From NCBI GenBank assembly GCA_009667805.1, contig CM019065.1, forward strand, positions 20,425,822-20,489,821: a DNA stretch of 64,000 nt, in the 5' to 3' direction. Origin of the DNA: Leptobrachium leishanense (taxonomy: Eukaryota; Chordata; Amphibia; Anura; Megophryidae). Positions 35,856 through 47,675 of the stretch are shown in pieces. Position 1 is the first letter of the stretch, and each line of letters starts with the position of its first letter. Both the position numbers and the translations under genes were made by a program. The notes under the pieces were generated by a model. The model was not told where the DNA came from and did not search any database. It saw nothing but the letters and a program-made list of their open reading frames with translations.

Positions 35856-36351
35856 ATTAAACTCTGTGCTTGTGACAGTGCAGGCAATAGGTGCTAATAT
35901 TTATTTTATGGCATAGACTTCACACTGTGCTCAGCCAGCAGTTCTGCTCTTAAATAATATGTGGCTATAAACTGTGATATAACTAAGATTTTTATAGGAA
36001 GTTATTCACTCACCTCCGAAATTGCCACCGAATTAAGCCGAACGGTGGACTTCACGGTATCTGCAATTGCGGGGCAATTCTTACATTCACAATGCTGTTG
36101 ATTTATACAGAAGAATTGACAGCAAAATACAGTACATTTCACTGCAATACTGCAGCACCAAAATTGGCTCATAGAGAACTATTGAGTTTTCTATCCACAG
36201 AACGCCGAATTGCATCGAAATTTTGGTGACACAACCTGATTTTCAGGGTTTCATTTTGACAGGTTTAACCACTTTGCCACGCAGCACATGCTCAGTGCAT
36301 CCTCTCGAATGGGCTCAGCGTGCAGTCTGCCCTTCCGAGCAGTGCCTGTCT
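35856..36351. other. MITE-like AT-rich sequence, unclassified
   Basis: From about 35999 it resembles the ends of the ggttattcaaagag MITEs (gaagttattcactcacctcc gaaattgcc). No gene is seen. Confidence 0.4.
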
Positions 36352-37365
36352 TTAACCCCTTCACTGCTGAGGCATTTCACCACTGTGTGCTGAGCTAATT
36401 TTTACCGCTTTCGCTCATCATGTTTGAACGCAATTTGAAGCCACATTTTATTAAATAACCCAGACATATTAGATATCATTCTTTCCGGCAGACTTCGCAG
36501 ATTCATAATATATCATTTTTATATATATACGACATGTCCTGCCTGTATATTATAACAAAAATAATATAATTGAAATAATATAATTTCAATATAATTGAAA
36601 TGGGAACAATATTGCTGCATTAACAAACCAAAAAAAAGAAAAAAATTGTTTATTTTTTTTATAATATATTTTTAAAATATTTTTTTATTTTTATTTTAAA
36701 TTTTAATTTTTTTTTAAAAAAAAATGTCATGTTCATGTTTGGTATTGTTGGAACGGCCATGCTCTGGCCGATCCAGCAGTACCAAACATTAAACCCTAGC
36801 TGCCACGGATTGGGAGATAGGGGGTTCATTGGTGGCAGTTAGGGGTTAACTCCAGGACTGGCGTTATCGTGCTATGCACGATGACGCCAGTCCTCAGGGG
36901 GAGTTCCCGGAGGCTTGGCCGACATCCAAGATGTTGGTCAGCTCCGGGAAAGGATAACGAACCGGCGCTTTTCGGCGCCGAATCGTGATCTGGCCCCATG
37001 GGGTTAATGCGAGGTACCGTTTGGAAGGGCAGGCTGTGCCCTTCCAAATGGTGCCTTACAGTAATCTCAGGCCCCCGGCGATCGGGAGGGAGAGAGGTCC
37101 GAAGGACCTCCCCCCTCCCTTTCAGGCGCCTCCTCCGCACACGCGGCGAGGCGCCTGAATTAGATGTCATTGCGCCGCGATGACATCTAATGGTGCCGGC
37201 GGCAGTCCCGGATTCTGGGCTGACATCGAGGATGTCAGCCCGCACCGGGGGGCACAGCGATCGGCTGGAACCTGGCCGATCGCTGGCCGCAAAGAGAGGA
37301 CGCGCTGAGGCAACCCTACCTGCTGGCGGACGCGCTGAGCGCGTCCTCCACAGCGAAAGGGTTTA
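36352..37365 (+). mobile_element. TTAA-type MITE (piggyBac-like), copy 4
   Basis: It begins TTAACCCCTTCACTGCTGAG and ends CACAGCGAAAGGGTTTA. It lacks part of the T-rich middle compared with copy 3, and the internal palindrome is shortened (about 36788-36848). The right end touches the next MITE. Confidence 0.75.
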
Positions 37366-37722
37366 GGCTAGGGTCAAACGAAAGCATTTTTAAACGCGAA
37401 CGTGAAAAAAAGTGCGTCCGAACGCATTGATGTATTTTTTCACGGAATATACGAAAACGGTCATACGATGCGCATTTTCGTACGTGATGTTTTACGAATC
37501 CAAACCAGGAAACTTTTTGCATCTGGACGTTATGTTGGCCGGACATGAGCAGGGTCTGACGTCTCCAAATCACACACACACACCGCTAGCGGGCGCAGCC
37601 CACTCTGTTCGTCCGTACTAGGGGTTCTGCGTTCTCGAAAAAATGCATTCATTTGCTGCTAGTGCGGTTGTGATTAAGTGCGCCAGAACGCACGTTAAAA
37701 ATGCGCTCGTCTGACCCCAGCC
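37366..37722. mobile_element. MITE of the GGCTAGGGTC family
   Basis: It begins GGCTAGGGTCAAACG and ends CGTCTGACCCCAGCC, the same termini as the MITE at 34743. Flanks are TTA and TAA. It inserted at the very end of the preceding TTAA-type MITE. Confidence 0.75.
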
Positions 37723-38092
37723 TAAATTGAAACCTATAGGGAAAAAAGCCTTGTTTCTTTAAAAAAAAGGCTAGGAAACCTAAAACTTTAACGGGAAAAT
37801 GCAAAAAAAACATCTAAAAAATAAACAAAATAGCTTATTGCTGCATGTGAAAAAAGTTATCGGTTTAAGAAATATTTAATAAACACAGGGGATTTTTTTA
37901 ACATTGAAATTTATGGGATTATTTTGGTACCGGCAGGTATTTTTATTGTAGTATACTTTCCGGCTGTATTTTTTTTGAGGGAATATAAACTATGAACTGG
38001 CCCATCTAACAAAGAAGCAATATAATAAATGTATGTTCGTCAAATCCACGTTTGTGCTTCACTTCTCTTTTCTTGTAAGATTCAGGCCCTGT

Positions 38093-41000
38093 ATTAATTA
38101 TACTGCAGAGAGGTGCTTCCCCGCAGTGTGTGGATTCATATGCTGCATTAATTATACTGCAGAGAGGTGCTTCCCCGCAGTGTGTGGATTCATATGCTGC
38201 ATTAATTATACTGCAGAGAGGTGCTTCCCAGCAGTGTGTGGATTCATATGCTGCATTAATTAAACTGCAGAGAGGTGCTTCCCCGCAGTGTGTGGATTCA
38301 TATGCTGCATTAATTATACTGCAGAGAGGCGCTTCCCAGCAGTGTGTGTGTATTCATATGCTGCATTAATTAAACTGCAGAGAGGCGCTTCCCCGCAGTG
38401 TGTGTATTCATATGCTGCATTAATTATACCACAGAGAGGCGCTTCCCAGCAGTGTGTGTGTATTCATATGCTGCATTAATTAAACTGCAGAGAGGCGCTT
38501 CCCCGCAGTGTGTGAATTCATATGCTGCATTAATTAAACTGCAGAGAGGCGCTTCCCAGCAGTGTGTGGATTCATATGCTGCATTAATTATACCGCAGAG
38601 AGGCGCTTCCCAGCAGTGTGTGGATTCATATGCTGCATTAATTATACTGCAGAGAGGCGCTTCCCCGCAGTGTGTGGATTCATATGCTGCATTAATTATA
38701 CCACAGAGAGGCGCTTCCCAGCAGTGTGTGTATTCATATGCTGCATTAATTAAACTGCAGAGAGGCGCTCCCCGCAGTGTGTGTATTCATATGCTGCATT
38801 AATTAAACTGCAGAGAGGCACTTCCCCGCAGTGTGTTGATTCATATGCTGCATTAATTATATCGCAGAGAGGCGCTTCCCAGCAGTGTGTGGATTCATAT
38901 GCTGCATTAATTATACTGCAGAGAGAGGCGTTTCCCAGCAGTGTGTGGATTCATATGCTGCATTAATTATACTGCAGAGAGGTGCTTCCCAGCAGTGTGT
39001 GTATTCATATGCTGCATTAATTATACTGCAGAGAGGCGCTTCCCAGCAGTGTGTGGATTCATATGCTGCATTAATTATACAGCAGAGAGGCGCCTCCCAG
39101 CAGTGTGTGGATTCATATGCTGCATTAATTATACTGCAGAGAGGTGCTTCCCAGCAGTGTGCGGATTCATATGCTACATTAATTATGCTGCAGAGAGGCG
39201 CTTCCCCAGCAGTGTGTGGATTCATATGCTGCATTAATTATACTGCAGAGAGGTGCTTCCCAGCAATGTGTGGATTCATATGCTGCATTAATTAGACCGC
39301 AGAGAGGCGCTTCCCAGCAGTGTGCGGATTCATATGCTGCATTAATTAGACCGCAGAGAGGCGCTTCCCAGCAGTGTGCGGATTCATATGCTGCATTAAT
39401 TAGACCGCAGAGAGGCGCTTCCCAGCAGTGTGTGGATTCATATGCTGCATTAATTATACTGCAGAGAGACGCTTCCCGGCAGTGTGTGGATTCATATGCT
39501 GCATTAATTATACTGCAGAGAGGCGCTTCCCAGCAGTGTGTGGATTCATATGCTGCATTAATTATACCGCAGAGAGGCGCTTCCCAGCAGTGTGTGGATT
39601 CATATGCTGCATTAATTATACTGCAGAGAGGCGCTTCCCCGCAGTGTGTGGATTCATATGCTGCATTAATTATACCACAGAGAGGCGCTTCCCAGCAGTG
39701 TGTGTATTCATATGCTGCATTAATTAAACTGCAGAGAGGCGCTTCCCCGCAGTGTGTGTATTCATATGCTGCATTAATTAAACTGCAGAGAGGCACTTCC
39801 CCGCAGTGTGTTGATTCATGTGCTGCATTAATTATATCGCAGAGAGGCGCTTCCCAGCAGTGTGTGGATTCATATGCTGCATTAATTATACTGCAGAGAG
39901 AGGCGTTTCCCAGCAGTGTGTGGATTCATATGCTGCATTAATTATACTGCAGAGAGGTGCTTCCCAGCAGTGTGTGTATTCATATGCTGCATTAATTATA
40001 CTGCAGAGAGGCGCTTCCCAGCAGTGTGTGGATTCATATGCTGCATTAATTATACAGCAGAGAGGCGCCTCCCAGCAGTGTGTGGATTCATATGCTGCAT
40101 TAATTATACTGCAGAGAGGTGCTTCCCAGCAGTGTGCGGATTCATATGCTACATTAATTATGCTGCAGAGAGGCGCTTCCCCGCAGTGTGTGGATTCATA
40201 TGCTGCATTAATTATACTGCAGAGAGGCGCTTCCCTGCAATGTGCGGATTCATATGCTGCATTAATTATACTGCAGAGAGGTGCTTCCCAGCAGTGTGTG
40301 GATTCATATGCTGCATTAATTATACTGCAGAGAGGTGCTTCCCAGCAGTGTGTGGATTCATATGCTGCATTAATTATACTGCAGAGAGGCGCTTCCCAGC
40401 AATGTGTGGATTCATATGCTGCATTAATTAGACCGCAGAGAGGCGCTTCCCAGCAGTGTGCGGATTCATATGCTGCATTAATTAGACCGCAGAGAGGCGC
40501 TTCCCAGCAGTGTGCGGATTCATATGCTGCATTAATTAGACCGCAGAGAGGCGCTTCCCAGCAGTGTGTGGATTCATATGCTGCATTAATTATACTGCAG
40601 AGAGACGCTTCCCGGCAGTGTGTGGATTCATATGCTGCATTAATTATACTGCAGAGAGGCGCTTCCCAGCAGTGTGTGGATTCATATGCTGCATTAATTA
40701 TACTGCAGAGAGGTGCTTCCCAGCAGTGTGTGGATTCATATGCTGCATTAATTATACTGCAGAGAGGTGCTTCCCCGCAGTGTGCGGCTTCATATGCTGC
40801 ATTAATTATACTGCAGAGAGGCGCTTCCCAGCAGTGTGTGGATTCATATGCTGCATTAAATATACTGCAGAGAGGCGCTTCCCCGCAGTGTGCGGCTTCA
40901 TATGCTGCATTAATTATACTGCAGAGAGGCGCTTCCCAGCAGTGTGTGGATTCAGATGCTGCATTAATTATACTGCAGAGAGGCGCTTCCCAGCAGTGTG

Positions 41001-41217
41001 TGGATTCATATGCTGCATTAATTATACTGCAGAGAGGTGCTTCCCAGCAGTGTGCGGATTCATATGCTGCATTAATTATACTGCAGAGAGGCGCTTCCCA
41101 GCAGTGTGAGGATTCATATGCTGCATTAATTATACCGCAGAGAGGTGCTTCCCAGCAGTGTGAGGATTCATATGCTGCATTAATTATACTGTAGAGAGGT
41201 GCTTCCCAGCAGTGTAG
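38093..41217. repeat. 54-bp satellite array, about 58 copies, with higher-order structure
   Basis: The unit is tgctgcattaattatactgc, agagaggtgcttccccgcag, tgtgtggattcata. Monomers differ at a few fixed positions (ggtg/ggcg, cccc/ccca, tact/tacc/taaa). Variant monomers recur in the same order: ttatatcgcagag and the gagagaggcgtttc insertion both recur 975 bp later (38861 to 39836, 38921 to 39896), and the triple ttagaccgc block recurs about 1.14 kb apart. All open frames here (18-residue units on both strands) reflect the period. Confidence 0.95.
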
Positions 41218-41218
41218 A

Positions 41219-42075
41219 GTAGTTTATTTATAAATGACCTTGAGATAGACATTGAAAGCCATGTATCAGTGTTTGCAGATGACACAAAACTAGGAAAAGT
41301 AATACAATGTGAGCAGGATGTTACTTCGCTGCAGAGGGATTTTGATAGATTGGGGGACTGGGCACTTAAATGGCAGATGAAATTTAATCTAGATAAATGC
41401 AAAGTTATGCACTTTGGAGTGAAGAACACACAAGTAACTTATACCCTAAAGGGTACGGAGTTAGGGAAATCCAAGCAGGAGAAGGATTTGGGAATAATCA
41501 TAGACTTCAAACTAAGTAACAATGTGCAATGTCAAACAGCAGCCGCCAAGGCCAGCAAAGTACTGGCATGCATTAAAAGGGGAGTTCACTCACGGGATGA
41601 AAACATAATTTTGCCTCTGTATAAATCAATGGTCAGGCCGCACCTTGAATATGCCGTGCAATTTTGGGCACCTGTCTTAAAAAAAGATATTATAGCATTA
41701 GAAAAAGTGCAGAGACGGACGACTAAATTAATAAGGGGAATGGAAGGGTTAAGTTATGAGGAAAGACTAACAAGCTTAAACTTGTTGAGGTGGTTGGGTC
41801 AGAGTCTGTACAGACTTTTAAACAATGACTGGATGACTTCCTGCAGACACAGAATATTTAGGGTTATAATATTTAATATGTGGGTAAAAGCTCCTTGATC
41901 CAAGGAGAAATCTGACGCCATTCTGGGGTCAAGAAGGAATTTTTTCCCAGTATGTTGCATATTTCAGACTGGGTTTTTTGCCTTCTTTTGGATCAACAGC
42001 AGTAGGTTATGTGGGAGAGGCTGAACCCGATGGACGCATGTCTTATTTCAGCCTATGTAACTATGTAACTATGTA
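41219..42075 (+). mobile_element. CR1-type LINE, 5'-truncated, inside the 54-bp array
   Basis: It starts within the reverse transcriptase (FINDLEI-type block, then FADDTKLGKV at 41270) and runs through [15 protein letters not shown] to the 3' UTR and the tail ctatgtaactatgta. Residual 54-bp monomer sequence follows at 42078-42119, so the LINE entered the array. The frame is open from 41269 to 41898 but lacks the N-terminal two thirds. It belongs to the same subfamily as the copies at 50025 and 51090, which differ in their tail from the CR1 at 31160. Confidence 0.85.
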
Positions 42076-42077
42076 CA

Positions 42078-42120
42078 GGATTCAGACACCGCATTAATTA
42101 TACTGCAGAGAGGTGCTTTC
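42078..42120. repeat. Isolated 54-bp monomer beyond the CR1 insertion
   Basis: gattcagacaccgcattaat followed by tatactgcagagaggtgctt is a diverged monomer and marks the original right edge of the array. Confidence 0.8.
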
Positions 42121-43592
42121 CCCCCCATAGGTTTCAATGTAAAAAAAACATTGATGTTACTTCAAACACCATGGTTAGCTACAATAGCTGTCCAAGGTCT
42201 GGATACAATGTTTCAGACCAGCCGTTAAGTTCAGCACTATAGAGTATGGACAGCTATATTGTAGCTGATGATGGTGCTGAAACATTGATGTTTCAGCACC
42301 ATAGTCAGCTACAATATAGCTGTCCATAGTGCTTAACTACTGGTCTGAAAGAATGCATCATAAATTACATTATTGGCGCTAAAATGGGCATGTTAATGGG
42401 GAAAACCTGCGCCTGCAAGTCTTACCGTATTGTCCCCATTTTAGCACCATATTACGGGACAGGCGCTAATTCAGCAGCCTGCCTCATAACGCAACACAAC
42501 CCTCCATGATACACCATGGAGGTTTGTGCTGCCAGGACGTGGACCCTGTGTAATGTTGCAAGATCGCAGAGTGCTGCAGAGTGATTCACGAAGGGAGACT
42601 GGGGACTGTTTGCCACTGGGCTCAAATCAACCAGAAGCGACAGGTTGGACCATCCGATCTCGCCTCGGAATGAGAATTGAGTACCTAATTTATAGTTTTC
42701 AGCTGGTGCTAACTGATTCTGCAGAACACAATCAGTTAGCTCCAGCTTCTAGCTTTGGTTAACTTTTTCGTTATCGTATTGGTGGGGTAATTAGCATTGG
42801 TACATTTTAATTTAAATTTTGATTGCACTCCCCATGTTAAGTATAGGGCATGCAAGTAAAGTAAGCTTGCACAATCACCGATGCGGTAACAGATTTTTTA
42901 TTCCATTAGCGATGTAATATGGGGGCATGCGTTAAAGTCACTTAACCTAGCGTTAATGCTCACATATCTGAGCGCTGATGTAGGCGTTACTTTTGTAATA
43001 AGGCACGAGGTATTCAATGTGTTCCTATTCCTTGTAGCCCTTAGCTACAATTAATTTAACATGACTGACTCTGAAGATCCAAAATGCTAAAATTTAGTGT
43101 TTTGCCCAAACTTAAACAGATAAAGGAGGCCCTAGACAAGCTGGCCCTCAGCCCAACGTCATTGTAGCCCACCAGACCTTAGCAGATTTGTCCCGTGGTC
43201 AGTCTGAGCACGACATCAGCCAATTCATCTTAGTTCAACATGCTAATTCTGGATACAGAGGCACATGGCAAGGGACATGAAGTACAGAGATTCCTGTCAA
43301 GTACGGTAGGGCACGAAGCAAATGGCAGAGGAGGAGGGGTAAAAAGTACATGGCAGAAGAGGTGAGGTAATTCTTTGGGAACCTGGTCATGTAGCATTAA
43401 TTTATTTGCATTTGTTTCTTTTTCCTTTTAATAAATGGGATTGTATGAATTACATCTGCACATTTCCTCTTCATCACATACAAAACACAATTAAATTGTC
43501 GCAGCTGAGTTGAACGTTCTGTTCCGATTTGATACAATGAAATAAAAATCATGAAAAAGTAAGCCCAGTATGAGATGGGTTTTCACTTTCTC
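42121..43592. other. 3' flank of gene B; one strong palindrome, otherwise unassigned
   Basis: At about 42232-42331 the arms agcactatagagtatggacag...gtgctgaaaca and tgtttcagcac...ctgtccatagtgct form a near-perfect inverted repeat of about 45 bp per arm. The rest to 43592 shows no gene or recognised element. Confidence 0.5.
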
Positions 43593-43598
43593 TTTATT
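43593..43598 (-). terminator. AATAAA polyadenylation signal at the gene B stop
   Basis: On the minus strand AATAAA follows the TGA stop directly. If used, the mRNA would have a very short 3' UTR. Another minus-strand AATAAA lies near 43400. Which is used cannot be told from sequence. Confidence 0.4.
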
Positions 43599-44503
43599 TC
43601 ATGTTCTGGCCTTTTTCATGACATATTCTCTTGAGTTCATACTGGGTCTGAACAATATAATGAAACATTTTGGGGCAAACATACAGAACACTATGGCCCA
43701 GCTGGAAGCTAGGATAGCAAAGACCTCCATGGCCACCGTGTACTTTCCCTGAGAACTAAGTGAGGCCGGGATATACGACACCCAGACACTGAGGAAGGCC
43801 AGCATGCTGAAGGTGATGTACTTTGCTTCATTGAAACTGTCAGGAAGTCTCCTGGCCAGGAAGGCAACAACAAAACTGATGGTGGCCAGAAGTCCAAGGT
43901 AACCCAACATGCACCAGAAGGCAGTGGGTGAACCTTCATTACACTGAAGAATGATCAGTCTAGGTTGGGTCTCAATGTTCTGTTCCAAAAAGGGAGGATC
44001 AAGGGACAACCATGTGACACACAAAATAAACTGCAGAAACAAGCAGATACTAATAATCATATAGGACACCCAAGGACGTGTCCACTTCTTCAGATTACTA
44101 CCTGGTTTAGTGGCCATGAATGCGAAAACCACCATGATGGTTTTTGCTAAGATGCAGGAAACACAGAGGGAAAATACCATGCCAAATGCTACTTGACGTA
44201 CAAGACAATTCTCGGGTTTGGGGAAACCAATAAACATCAGAGAGCAGAGGAAGCAAAAAGGTAAGGACAGCAGGAGCAAACAGCTCAGAGAATAGTTGTT
44301 GGCTTTCACGATAGGGGTGGCTTTAAAATGAATGAACAGCTTCAGGATGACGACTGGAATCAAAGAAGAGATGGTGCTCATGCAGGTCAATGTGGTGCCC
44401 AATGGTTCTTCGTAGGAGAGGTATTCTATGGGTTTTGGAAGACAACTGGATTTCTCTGGATTTGGCCACATGTCCCATGGACACTTAACACAAGTGAAAG
44501 AAT
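43599..44503 (-). CDS. V2R gene B, exon 6 (seven-helix domain and stop)
   Basis: This 905-bp final exon encodes the end of the cysteine-rich domain (CVKCPWDMWPN) and the whole class C GPCR membrane domain. After a tttttcag acceptor the first two bases (AT) join the G of exon 5 to make aspartate. Helices appear as ISSLIPVVILKLF, LSCLLLLSLPFCFLCSL, VFSLCVSCILAKTIMVVF, YMIISICLFLQFILC, MLGYLGLLATISFVVAF, FSMLAFLSVWVSYIPASL and VFAILASSWAIVFCMFAPK. The V2R-specific NEAKYITFSML and the PKCFIILFRPSMN C-terminus are present, with a short tail ending KKART and TGA. There are no internal stops. The receptor would couple chemosensory ligand binding to a G protein in vomeronasal neurons; family knowledge suggests Gao. 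Confidence 0.95.
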
Positions 44504-44767
44504 CTGAAAAAAATAATTAATGATGTGACAAAAACTCGTCAATTACACTTGTCACGATTTCCCTGTAAATTTGTGAATGTGATTATATCTTGAATATTAA
44601 CTGTTTCGCTGTGGAGGATGAGCTCAGTGTGTCGTCGGGAATGCTTTCTGTGTCTGTCGTTTCTAACAATACCAAACATGACCATTTAAAATGTAAAAAA
44701 GGAAATAAAAAAATACAATGAAAACCTTTTTTTGTTTTTAAGCACAGGCAATGTCCATTTTTCACAT

Positions 44768-45931
44768 TTAACCCTTTCGCTGCTGAGCCATTTCACACCT
44801 CTGTGCTGAGCTCATTTTTACCGGTTTCGCTCATCATGTTTAAACGTGTTTTGAAGGCTTATTTTAGTATATGACCCAGACATATTACATATCGTTATTT
44901 CCGGCAGACTCGGCAGAGTCATAACATGTCATTATTATATGTATACGTCATGTACTGCCTGAATATAATAACAAAAAATGCAATAAAATTAGAATTTTCA
45001 ATAATTTTCAACGTGTAAAGTGTTTTTCTTCACATTTTATCATGCGTTTGCGGTTATATTTTCTATGAGTTGCGCTTGTTAAAAAAATTTGAAATGAGGG
45101 ACTTGTTAGATTTTTTGGGGGGAAAATTACACGATTTTTAACAAACGCACACCATACAAAAATCGTTAGTGCAGCATCATTGTTCACATTATAATTGAAA
45201 TGGGAACAATATTGCTGCATTAACCAAACAAAACAAAAAAAGAATGTTTATTTTTTATTTGTTTTTTTTTATATATTTTTTTTGTCTTGTTATCGTTGGA
45301 AAGGCCATGCTCTGGCCGATACAACGATACCAAACATTAACCCCTAACCTGCCACGGATCGGGAGATAAGGGGTTCCAATGTACCCCCTATCTCCACCAT
45401 TGGTGGCAGCTAGGGGTTAACTCCAGAACTGACGTCATCGCACTATGCATGATGACGCCAGTCGTCAGGGGGAGATCCCGGAAGCTTTGCCGACATCCAA
45501 GATGTCGGCCAGCTCCGGGATAATATTGCAATCTGGCGCTTTTTGGTGCTGAATCGCGATCCGGCCCCCAAGGTGTTAAAGCCAGCCACTGTTTGGAAGG
45601 GCAGGCTGTGCCCTTCCAAATGGTGCCTGCCTTTGACCACTGTCCGCAGCCGATCGGGAGAGAGAGAGGTCTGAAGGACCTCACCCCTCCCTTTCAGGCA
45701 CCTTCCCCGCACTCAGGGAGGGCCTGAAATAGATGTCATTGCACTAGTGCGATGACATCTATTGTCCCCGCTGGAGTACCAGATGTCAGCCCACACCAGG
45801 GCAGCGCAGCAATCGGCCGGAATCCTGGCTGATTGCTGCCTCCTGTGCTAGGATGTGCTCAACGTGTCCATAGCACAAGAGAACCACTTGGCTGGACGCG
45901 TTAAACACGTCCGTAGCAGACAAGTGGTTAA
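44768..45931 (+). mobile_element. TTAA-type MITE (piggyBac-like), copy 5, in intron 5 of gene B
   Basis: It begins TTAACCCTTTCGCTGCTGAG and ends GCAGACAAGTGGTTAA. The interior matches copies 1-4, including the internal palindrome at about 45336-45420. It makes up more than half of intron 5. Confidence 0.8.
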
Positions 45932-46435
45932 AATATGCAGTGCCGCTGCCATTACTCACCTCCTCAATTCCCATGCCAGAAGTACTCATTGTTGTATTCT
46001 TAGCAATATTGTGTATAAAATGCAATGCTGCAAAATACAAGCAAAATATCTTTGTATTTTTATTTCAGTTTTGTAAAAAATTGTGTATTTTCTTAGAAAA
46101 ATGCAGTATAGCTTCGCCATTGCTGTTTTGTTTTTTTAAATAGTAACCTGTACAATGTATAACCACAACGTTTTGGATGATAAAATGTGAGAAAATAATT
46201 TTACACGCTGGAAATGATTGAAATCTGAACGGAAATTTACATTTCTTAAACATATTTTGTTATAGCATTCTGACGGAAAATGACGTATACACATAATAAT
46301 GATAAGTTTTGAATCTTCCGAGTCCCCTGAAAAAAAGAATATATAACTTGACCGGGTCCTACAATAAAACAAGACTTTAAATCACAGGAGAAGAACTGAA
46401 AGTGATGTTTGTTGTTTGCTATGTTATTAACCTGC

Positions 46436-46559
46436 CTGTTTGATTGGAGATCTCCCCTTGTGGACATGGGACACAATCGTAGCAGCAGGCAGGTTCTCCT
46501 CTTCTACCTGCCTTCCAAAAACCAGGGGGGCAGCTATGACTGCAGACTGAGATAGGTAC
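46436..46559 (-). CDS. V2R gene B, exon 5 (cysteine-rich domain, NCD3G)
   Basis: This 124-bp exon follows a ccctttag acceptor and encodes VPISVCSHSCPPG, a CCYDCVPCPQGEISN stretch and NQT, the nine-cysteine (NCD3G) linker between the ligand-binding and membrane domains. Its length and phase 1 end fit exon 6 exactly only if the donor is ACAG|GCAGGT, a GC donor. The GT four bases downstream would shift the frame of exon 6. So this is either a GC-AG intron or a decayed donor. The frame is otherwise clean. Confidence 0.88.
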
Positions 46560-47429
46560 CTAAAGGGGGAGAAGAAGGTTATTTTCACACTTCCACATTT
46601 GACAAATACTATAATGTTACTGTCACTCGTACATATTACCCTTATTTAAAACCTATAAGAGTAAGTGGCCAACCTATATTGAAAAACAATGGCCCTAGTC
46701 CAATGAGTTGTTAGCATTAACTAATGAGCCATTAAGTATAAGAGCCCCACTTGTTAATGTTAGCGCTCATATTCTATATTCATATTCTAAGCCATTTTAC
46801 TGTATATTTACAGTTCACTGCAAAGTCTATACAGGAAACTCAAACATATATTGGAAGTTAGAGAATAACTAGTGTGACGTTTTTCACTTTGAACTTGGGG
46901 TACATGGGCCTAGAAATGTATTTGGGAGGTGAAGGACTCATGTTCTATATAATTTCCCTGCCCTCTCCTTTGATGAAATTACCCTGTGCCCGTAGAGTGC
47001 AAGGTGTTTGTGTAATATGTGTTATGTAGGAATAATGTTATTGTCTCTTGTGCCATCCCAAGTGGCCTTCTTAAGTGGAAATTTGGAGTTGATTTCCTGG
47101 TTTATCCATGATGCCCTATGCCATCCACCATCATGATCCCTAATTCCTGTGTCTCCTCTCTCCACAGGTAGGACTCTATCACACAGTATCCACAGACACC
47201 CACATTTCAACTGATCCCCTGCATACTTTTCCTGGTATGACCCCCATCACCCAGTATTTGCAGGCACCCACATTGTAACGTTCCCTTGGTCTTTTTTTAT
47301 TTATTTTTGTCTCATTTCTCCACCATTTGCTTTGCTAATTAGCATGTGAATCTCCTGCCCTATTGACACAGCCCATCCAGCATCAGGTGTTTACCTTTTA
47401 ACTGCCTGAATGCAATCAGTCTGCCCTAT
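46560..47429. other. Intron 4 of gene B, start; unassigned with short repeats
   Basis: No gene is seen. At 47048-47100 lies tcttgtgccatcccaagtgg plus ccttcttaagtgg, which recurs at 47465 next to the L2-like LINE, so part of this stretch is related LINE 5' sequence. Confidence 0.45.
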
Positions 47430-47474
47430 TTAACAGCTAGGACTGGCTCCAGTGAGCCTTGGCTCTTGTGCCAT

Positions 47475-47610
47475 CCCAAGTGGCCTTCTTACGTGGAAGT
47501 TTGGAGTTGATTTCCTGGAGTTAAGTGGCCTTCTTAAGTGGAAGTTTGTAGTTGATTTCCTGGAGTTAAGTGGCCTTCTTAAGTGGAAGTTTGGAGTTGA
47601 TTTCCTGGAG
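47475..47610. repeat. 45-bp tandem repeat, 3 copies
   Basis: The unit agtggccttcttaagtggaa plus gtttggagttgatttcctgg and agtta occurs three times in succession just before the L2-like ORF. Confidence 0.8.
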
Positions 47611-47675
47611 CTGCGGGACTGGAGTAAGGAACTGCAAGGCCCACTTTTTACTCTGGGTAAACACACGTCTATATT

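Noticed and set aside
38130..41194. Cysteine-rich repeat proteins on both strands
   Set aside because: All are translations of the 54-bp satellite in several frames and both directions at once.
38093..41217. CRISPR-like array
   Set aside because: Head-to-tail monomers without unique spacers in a eukaryotic genome; it is a satellite.
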